Below, piece by piece: positions 58,201 through 64,000 of a DNA stretch of 64,000 nt; the stretch's first letter is position 1; each line of letters starts with the position of its first letter. Below the pieces are notes generated by a model that did not search any database, was not told where the DNA came from, and was given only the letters and a program-made list of their open reading frames with translations. The position numbers were made by a program, and so were the translations under genes. Origin of the DNA: Chlamydoabsidia padenii (Eukaryota > Mucoromycota > Mucoromycetes > Mucorales > Cunninghamellaceae). The stretch is from NCBI GenBank assembly GCA_025330725.1, contig JAIWND010000003.1:744001-808000 (forward strand), read 5' to 3'.

Positions 58201-58518
58201 ACATCAAAGAAACGAAAACAACCTTCTCAAGATGACATGGACGTAGATCACGAAGAAACAAAGAAGCCCAAGCTTGCATCAACAACCCCTGATCAACCAC
58301 CAAGCAGCACAGACAACTTTAAAAAACCAACAATGATGATTCCAAGAAACCAAGGTGGACGTGGTCGGGGTGGAACACGACGTGGTGGACGGGTAGCATT
58401 AGCAGGATTCCGAAAACCAGATCAACAACCACCCTCAACAACTGAAGCAGATTCATCGACCTCTACAGCACCAAAAAGCAATGATGATTTTAGGGCGTTA
58501 CTCTTGGGACGGAAATGA
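55287..58518 (+). CDS. SART3/Prp24-like HAT-repeat protein with LSm-binding tail but no RRM
   Basis: About 17 exons encode roughly 730 residues. An acidic start (MDKDDIIPTNTDDSISL) is followed by a long array of HAT repeats: IWLDWIEDAKNEA, SITIWSSYVDFINTKF, SHIIWNAYADFEAKM, FYQYIEEEKRAKK, RNLYERAVAIYCTDVGLWEDYICFM, RAREIWEGIIKKQGRNPEAWINYIDFERSLG. The HAT-C end reads AAYQTLEYEEGSIESLEDSIVRI. The C-terminus ends SNDDFRALLLGRK, the LSm-interaction motif of SART3 and Prp24, which recycle U6 snRNP by pairing U4 and U6 snRNA. SART3 and Prp24 carry RRMs before that motif; here the final exon (about 58126-58518) holds only a basic, Gly/Arg-rich linker (NQGGRGRGGTRRGGR). The exon is continuous with no frame break, so the absence looks real. 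Confidence 0.87.
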
Positions 58519-59499
58519 TTTAATATAGATTAGTATATAGTAGTAGCATAGTCTTTACTCTTGGGGGGGGTTTTTTTTTTACCTAATAAAAACACTCCAA
58601 CCTGTTTTATCATGAAATTCTCGGAACACTGCTGATAATGTATGTCTTTCCTTTTTTATGCGGAAAAGGACCCGGAAAGCTTATTTGTAAGAGTCAACCC
58701 GATAACTTTTTAAGATTGGGGACCTTGAATAAAGTTCCGCATGAAAGCAGATTTGCCCCCCTCTGCCGCCAGAATGAATGTAAAACCCCGCCCTCCCCGC
58801 AATTTCGATCCAATGAGGCGGAACGAATAGGGAAAACATCGTTTCTTGATCTCATTCTTTCTGTCAAGACCAGATGATTTGATTCATATCCATAGTAGAA
58901 GAATGAATCACATACACTTTTGAACCATCCTTCTTTTAAAGAGGGGTAAAAAAAAAAAAGAGTTAGTGTTACTATCCTGTTTGCCTCTTCCCTTTTCTTT
59001 ATTGCCGTTGTTGTTGGGGGTACATATGTATTAGAAAAAAAAAAAAAAGGCGGCAAATGCTGGAAAGGCAGTATGAATGGATTTGAGATCCCGGCCTGAC
59101 AATGACAAAGCGAAATCAACTTTTCGGCTGTGGTACAAAAAAAAAGGTTCAGCGTGATTCTTCGATTCAACAGACTACAACTGGTAGACATGCAATCCTT
59201 TTCATGTTTAATCATGAATAGATACATGTTGTCTTGTATAAGAAAGTATTCCGGGATTGGATGGGTGAGTTATATATATATATATATATATATATATCCC
59301 ATTGTCCATCATTATTCCTTTTCTTGGGTTGAGGTAGACATATTTCAAATTCCGCCAAACTTTCTTTTTTTTTTTTTTTTTAAAAAAAAAGGCCCCCAAT
59401 CCAACATTTTTCACATTTTCGTTTTTCTTTCCGTTTTATTATACATTAATCCAACTTACATACCTTTTATACATACATATATACATACACATCACAATA
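58519..59499. other. Intergenic, ~1 kb
   Basis: GC-richer patch with CCCCGCCCTCCCCGC near 58785, a GATCCCGGCC site (59088-59097), a (TA)n microsatellite (about 59267-59296), a T-run, and TTTCAAATTCCGCC at 59343-59356. The minus-strand frame 58694-59227 shows no protein features. Confidence 0.5.
59343..59356. promoter_or_regulatory. TTTCAAATTCCGCC motif, WRKY-like gene promoter
   Basis: A one-base variant of the shared motif in reverse orientation, 144 bp upstream of ATG 59500. Confidence 0.45.
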
Positions 59500-60136
59500 A
59501 TGTCAGAACTCACTTGTCCCTCTACACCTTATACTACTAATGACAACAACCTGCACGTACCAGATTCTTCTTCGGCACCTTTATATGAATTACACCAAGT
59601 CATTCAACAATACCAAGCACATCCTGATCTCCTCAAACTTATTTTAACAAGTAAAGTAGAAGAAGATAAACGACGAGCCGAAGAAGCCAAGTTACGAGCC
59701 AAGGAATTAGATTATTATATCAAACATGATTCACCAGCACCAGCACTTTTACCACCTATCAAACGTAAATTGTCTATATCTAGTCCTTGTCAACCATCTA
59801 TGGAAGATCAACAACGTCGTCACTCAGCTGCCACTGCTATGCTGGCCATGTCCTCACCACCTTCTAATGAATCAACAAGTGATGAAGACATTGATCAAAG
59901 GTAATAATTCTAATAGTATACTATATAGCCTCGCGATATATATTTACTCATTATTATGATAGTGGGGATGAACCTCGTAGTCGACGACGAAGGGAAATGC
60001 ATGCTATTACCAAGATTGTGGAAACACGGGAGTTTCCTTACCTTGATCGATATTTTTGGCGGAACAATGGCAATACGACACAAAAGAAAACAGGATGTCG
60101 AAGTATATACTATAAATGCTCCAATAGTAACAAGGT

Positions 60137-60168
<32 letters not shown>

Positions 60169-60419
60169 GCATAGTGGATGAATAAAAAGAAATGGAATAG
60201 GACGGGAATAGACGGGCTAAAAAAAACTCAGGGTCTACACGATTCTTCCCGATTTTTGACATATGATATTCATGCTCATTCGAACTCCTCTCTATTACTT
60301 TTTAGGGATGTAAAGTGAACAAGACGGTGACAGCTAAACAAAACGGTGAATATCTAATCAAGTATCGAGGTGCTCATCTTCCTGAATGTGGTATGGTGGA
60401 AAGGATCCGTGATCTTTAA
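59500..60419 (+). CDS. WRKY/GCM1-like zinc-finger transcription factor
   Basis: Three exons, about 230 residues. The N-terminal half has a short helical piece (LYELHQVIQQYQAHPDLLKLIL), a charged coil (KVEEDKRRAEEAKLRAKELDYYI) and a Ser-rich stretch. The C-terminal ~75 residues match the WRKY-GCM1 zinc fold: FPYLDRYFWRNNG, then SIYYKCSNSNKGCKVNKTV, then EYLIKYRGAHLPEC. This mirrors plant WRKY (W-R-K-Y strand, YYRC..GC.V.K, V.TYEG.H.H), with Cys-Cys-His-Cys ligands, but the WRKYGQK DNA-contact strand is replaced by FWRNNG. WRKY-like genes are known from early-diverging fungi. Targets are unknown. The second intron contains a 20+ T run. Confidence 0.75.
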
Positions 60420-60660
60420 AAAAAAGATATACTGTAGCTCCTTTTTATCATTGATCTAATAAAATAAATAAAGTCACTTACTGAATCATTGTGGTGGATA
60501 TGAAAATGTGGGGCGGGAACAAATCGGAATTGCTAAGGGAACTAAAAAAGAAATAATAAATATAAGGCATAGGGCGTTACACTAATGAAACAAACAATTG
60601 GGATATAAATTCATCTCCACATTCTCTCTCTCTCTCTCTTCTTTTTACTCTTATATCATC

Positions 60661-61047
60661 ATGGCCGCCTATCCTTCATTAAACTTGCCTCGATTCTCTG
60701 GCTCAACACTCGAACCTACAGTGGAACCAGTGGCATTCATGCCATCCTTTTCCTCGGCGGCGGATTCGGATGATGATTTTTTACCTACCCCTCCTTCTAC
60801 CACCTCTTATTTGACATCCATCCATTGCTCATTAAAACGACCTAATCGACCTACCTTTATTGATATCCCTTCTCATTGTAAATCCTTCTCAATGCAACAA
60901 CATACTTTTGATAATGAAGAAGACGATTGGACTCCTCCTTCTGAAAATCAAGATTATCAACCTGAATTCGAATGGAATGAATCTGAACAAGCTGTCATCA
61001 AACGGTCTCATCATCCTCATCATCCTCATATCTTTTGGTCTGCCTAG
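60661..61047 (+). CDS. Small acidic hypothetical protein
   Basis: Intronless 128-residue ORF with a strong start context (ATCATGGCC) and a CT-rich leader. It begins MAAYPSLNLPRFSG and is rich in Ser, Pro, Asp and Glu, with SDDDFLPTPPSTTSYL, NEEDDWTPPSENQDYQPEFEW, and a His/Pro end (HHPHHPHIFWSA). No domain recognised. It looks like a disordered regulatory protein. Confidence 0.65.
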   Translation: MAAYPSLNLPRFSGSTLEPTVEPVAFMPSFSSAADSDDDFLPTPPSTTSYLTSIHCSLKRPNRPTFIDIPSHCKSFSMQQHTFDNEEDDWTPPSENQDYQPEFEWNESEQAVIKRSHHPHHPHIFWSA

Positions 61048-61309
61048 TTATAGTAGATCTTCTCCCTTTTGTATATATCCCCCACCCCTTTTTGTAAATA
61101 AATATCATTCAATACCTTGATGGGTTGATATCATAGGACTGATGTCAATTTTTTTTTCACACGCCTTTGTGATGTGTAGCCAATTGACTCATTATGCCTA
61201 TTTTAAAATTAAACCCCCGCCGCATACACACACACACACACACACACATTTACACTAATAGTAAAGGACAATAACAGATTTTTATTTTTACTAATTAAAT
61301 ATATATAAA

Positions 61310-62169
61310 CTAGATGGTTTTGAAGTTTGGTTTGGTCTTGATACGTTCATAGTAAGCAGTCAATAAAGGTCGACCCCCCAGTACAGCAGAGTCACCCTTA
61401 ATCAAGATAAAACGAGCCAACACAGGGGTAGCATGGACATCAGCCAACGTATATTGATTACCCACCAAATAAGTATTCCCATCATTCTTTTCGAGTGTCT
61501 TTTCGAGGGTATCCAGTAACTCTTGAGCAAGTGTCCAGCAATGTTCATGTTGTTGATACATTCCCGCAGCCTTGGTGTCATAGGCACCAATGAGTTGATG
61601 TGCATTATGGATTTGTTGCTTGTAGAGTTCCTGTAATTGTTCGTTGCCCGTGGTTTCCGACTTGTACTTTTCCCATCCAGCAATACGATTCTTCAAAAAG
61701 GGCAAAACAAGGTCTTTTTTAGCCGCCACTTCTTCATCTGAGCCGGCGGTGAAGAATAAAGGGTTGCCGACATCGTGTTGTCCATGGAGAAGAGCCAAGA
61801 GTTGGTTCATTTGGTTTTCTTCTTGTTCAGAGGCAGGTGTCAAGGTGCGGCCAGAGAGGTCATCGAGATGTCGGGATACAGTGATGGTATCAGTCAACGT
61901 TTGATTGGTTTTATGATCAACAAGGACAGGGATGGTATGGTGTGGAGTAAGTCTAGAGGATTACAAAAAAAAAAAAAAAAAAAAGAATGAGAAAAGAGAG
62001 AAAAAATGCCGAGCGGGGTTTCTTACTTTATAAAATCAGGTGCAAAATTCTCGGCCTTGGACAAATCTACATTGATATAGTTAACATCAGGGATTCCTTT
62101 TTCTTCAACAATCAAGCGGGGAACAGAGGCCCAAAGAGAGGGTGGGAAGGTATAAATATCGAGAGGCAT
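61310..62169 (-). CDS. Glutathione S-transferase-like protein
   Basis: Two exons join to 243 residues. The thioredoxin-like N-terminus reads MPLDIYTFPPSLWASVPRLIVEEKGIPDVNYINVD...LTPHHTIPVLVD, with the cis-Pro (TIPVL) that binds glutathione, then TLTDTITVSRHLDDL in place of the usual E-S pair (here T-D-T). The helical GST-C domain contains GNTYLVGNQYTLADVHATPVLARF, the N-capping box/hydrophobic staple typical of GSTs (YTLADV). Role is presumably glutathione conjugation or peroxidase activity; the class is not certain. The start is the ATG at 62169. A (CA)n microsatellite lies just past the stop at about 61227-61248. Confidence 0.88.
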
Positions 62170-62995
62170 GGTTTAGTAATAGATAATCAAAGAAAGAAAG
62201 AAAAAAAGGGCTTGTACTTTGCTTTATATATAGTGTACCAGGTTTTCCCGCTTACTCATTACTCAGTCAATTCCCTTGTCATCCCAATTGCATTTCTTAT
62301 TTGTCACTTGACCCACATAATCATCACCATTATGGATGCCTTACTAATCAATCGTTTCATTTGTCAAAACAAAACAAAAAACAAAAACAAAAAAACAGCA
62401 TCAAAAAGTTACATTAAAAAGACACTCAACGTGTACACTTTGATGCCATATCATCAAAGGGTACTATGTATAGTGGGCTGTTTGATCTGGCTCTTACCTT
62501 TAAATTCAAATTCCGCTTTCCTGATTTGGATGTGGCCCCAACCCTGAACCCCGAGGCTTGAGCACATGAAGGCCAAGGGAATCTATTGGCTTGATTCATC
62601 GGAGGTGTTTGCAATGTCTTTGTAAACTGAGAAACAGGGCGCGGTGTGATTTCGGTCTAACCAAACTTGGAAATCATCGTCATCCTTGTTTCAAACATGA
62701 GAGTTCGACTGAGTACGAGCAGGAAGGGTATATATGTATCCTTGAGGACAAGACACTGCTATCCAATAATGAATGAGATGGCGTTGATGAGATGACTGGA
62801 AAAAAAAGACGGTATTTGATATCAATACGTTTCAAATTCCGACCAGTCCTGTTGCATGAATCCCGTTTCCATCATTGAGGAAGCAGTGTAATATAATTTT
62901 ATTAATTCTATTGTTTTTGTTAAAAAAAAGTAGTTGATTTCTAATAATAAGAGGAGTAGGGGGTATTGTATCTATCAACTACCAGAATCTATAAT
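62170..62995. other. Intergenic, GST promoter and ADCK 3' flank
   Basis: TTCAAATTCCGC at 62505-62516 and TTTCAAATTCCG at 62830-62841, both variants of the shared motif. An AAAAC-type tandem lies around 62368-62395. No gene seen. Confidence 0.5.
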
Positions 62996-64000
62996 CTAAT
63001 GATGATACCAACGAGTGCATTTGATCCAAAAAGTACGCATATCATCCAAAAACACGCTACTTAACTGATAAACCCAAAGAGCATATTCCAATGAATGATA
63101 ATTCCACCAAGCGCGCACCAAGAGTTTCATGAGATACCATTGCCAGCCTAGTTCACGGAGTTTATTGACGAGATGAGCACGAGTATCCAACCACACCGCT
63201 TTACTACAGTATTGCCCCATGATCACATAAGTGATTCGTTCATCAGGCACCACGTTGAGTTGTTCATCCACATGTCGTAATAAATCATTGGTCTTGAGCA
63301 ATAACAAGACCGTGCGTGGCATTTTCCCCAGGATATCCGCCACCTCGACCAAAAAGTCCAAAGCACCCTTTGCCATCCGTCCCAGTTCTTCTTGTCCTCG
63401 TGTCGAATTCAGATCGGCGTCGTTGATCTTGGCCCATTCACGTCCCGTCAGCATACTGGCAAACAATTGATAGCCTTCGGTTCCGCCTACACGGTAAGCA
63501 TAGGTTCGAATGCCATCTTCATCGCCTTGAATCAGTGCTGTCCATAAATGTGCATAGTCGGTACGTAGTTGACTTGTCAATGTTCGGTATAATCCATGGT
63601 CGAGTAGTACGAGATCAAAGTTTTGTCCATGTTTCTTGTTGGTCGAGGGTCGAATGATAACATTTCCAGGGTCTAATGAAAAAAAGAGAGAGAGAGTTTA
63701 AAGGAGATCATATCTATACATTTGTGTTTTTAAAACTTACGAGGGTCACAGTGCACAAAACTATTACAACAAGACATAATTTAGTAAGCTACTTCCTGTA
63801 TTCCCGTTTTATTTTTAACTTACCCGTGTAAAAAGATCATTTCAGAGAATACCTTGGTTAGTTCAGATGAGACAGTACGAGGATCAATGTTGTGTTTGTT
63901 CATATAGTCCAGATCATCAATACGAGCACCTTCAATAACTAAATAATGACAAAAAAAAAACAAGATTAGTACTAGTTCCATATAGAGACAATAAAGTATG
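62996..64000 (-). CDS. ABC1/ADCK (UbiB) atypical kinase family protein, 5' end beyond the window
   Basis: The 3' part of the gene; the 5' exons lie past 64000. Exons seen: 63938-~63826 (VIEGARIDDLDYMNKHNIDP...FSEMIFLHG), a 20-nt exon 63760-63741 (FVHCDP), and the last exon from ~63672 to the stop at 62996. Joined, they give VHCDPHPGNVIIRP, the catalytic-loop signature of UbiB/ADCK proteins, then LVLLDHGLYRTL (the metal-binding D of the DFG-equivalent). The order and C-terminal helices (KMPRTVLLLLKTNDLLRHVDEQL) fit ADCK1/Mcp2-type mitochondrial members, implicated in lipid and coenzyme Q homeostasis. Subclass is inferred. Confidence 0.88.

Noticed and set aside
58694..59227. 177-residue minus-strand frame
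   Set aside because: Composition is that of translated AT/T-run DNA, no leader or motif, and it crosses promoter DNA of the WRKY-like gene.
61987..62547. 186-residue plus-strand frame
   Set aside because: Antisense to the first GST exon, then low-complexity Lys/Asn sequence; not gene-like.

Overview
The window is a stretch of nuclear DNA from a filamentous fungus of the early-diverging Mucoromycota type (most likely Mucorales). This rests on AT-rich intergenic DNA with very long A/T homopolymers, short GT-AG introns in nearly every gene, CT-rich leaders before start codons, and gene content: a fused betaine-lipid synthase, an ALFY/WDFY3-type BEACH protein with a C-terminal FYVE finger, CENP-I, a WRKY-like zinc protein and a beta-tubulin with unusual drug-site residues. 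The exact genus cannot be fixed from sequence alone.

Layout. 0.1-8.6 kb: MYND protein, actin-related protein, C2H2 factor, a His/Tyr-rich small protein and a zinc-cluster protein. 8.7-9.9 kb: a tRNA-Tyr gene joined to copies of a dispersed poly(A)-tailed repeat. 9.9-19.6 kb: betaine-lipid synthase, homeodomain factor, SGNH esterase and an MFSD1-like transporter. 20.0-33.3 kb: one very large BEACH/WD40/FYVE gene. 33.3-35.7 kb: gene-poor, with ORF remnants, a repeat copy and low-complexity DNA. 35.7-42.4 kb: YIF1, fumarase, a GFA-family protein with a micro-exon, a J-protein and a hypothetical protein. 42.4-43.5 kb: a second tRNA-Tyr in inverted orientation with the same flanks as the first. 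43.7-58.5 kb: CENP-I, beta-tubulin, a Vps5-type sorting nexin, a methyltransferase and a SART3-like HAT protein. 58.5-64 kb: WRKY-like factor, a small hypothetical, a GST and the 3' part of an ADCK/ABC1 kinase-like gene.

Functionally these are mostly housekeeping genes that do not form a cluster: chromatin and transcription (ARP, C2H2, homeodomain, WRKY-like), chromosome segregation (CENP-I, tubulin), membrane traffic (YIF1, Vps5, ALFY), splicing (SART3-like), and lipid or small-molecule metabolism (BTA1, fumarase, GFA, GST, ADCK, SGNH). What ties many of them together is a shared promoter-proximal sequence, (G)GCGGGATTTRAA and close variants. It occurs about 55-160 bp upstream of roughly ten start codons in either orientation. 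It resembles the composite CDE/CHR (E2F + LIN54/DREAM) cell-cycle element of animals.

The most notable items are that motif, the SART3/Prp24-like protein that keeps its LSm-binding tail but has no RRM, the beta-tubulin with Tyr167 and Ala198, and the tRNA-Tyr-carrying inverted duplication. Gene models were built by eye from GT-AG signals and reading frame. Outer coordinates are firmer than some internal exon edges.
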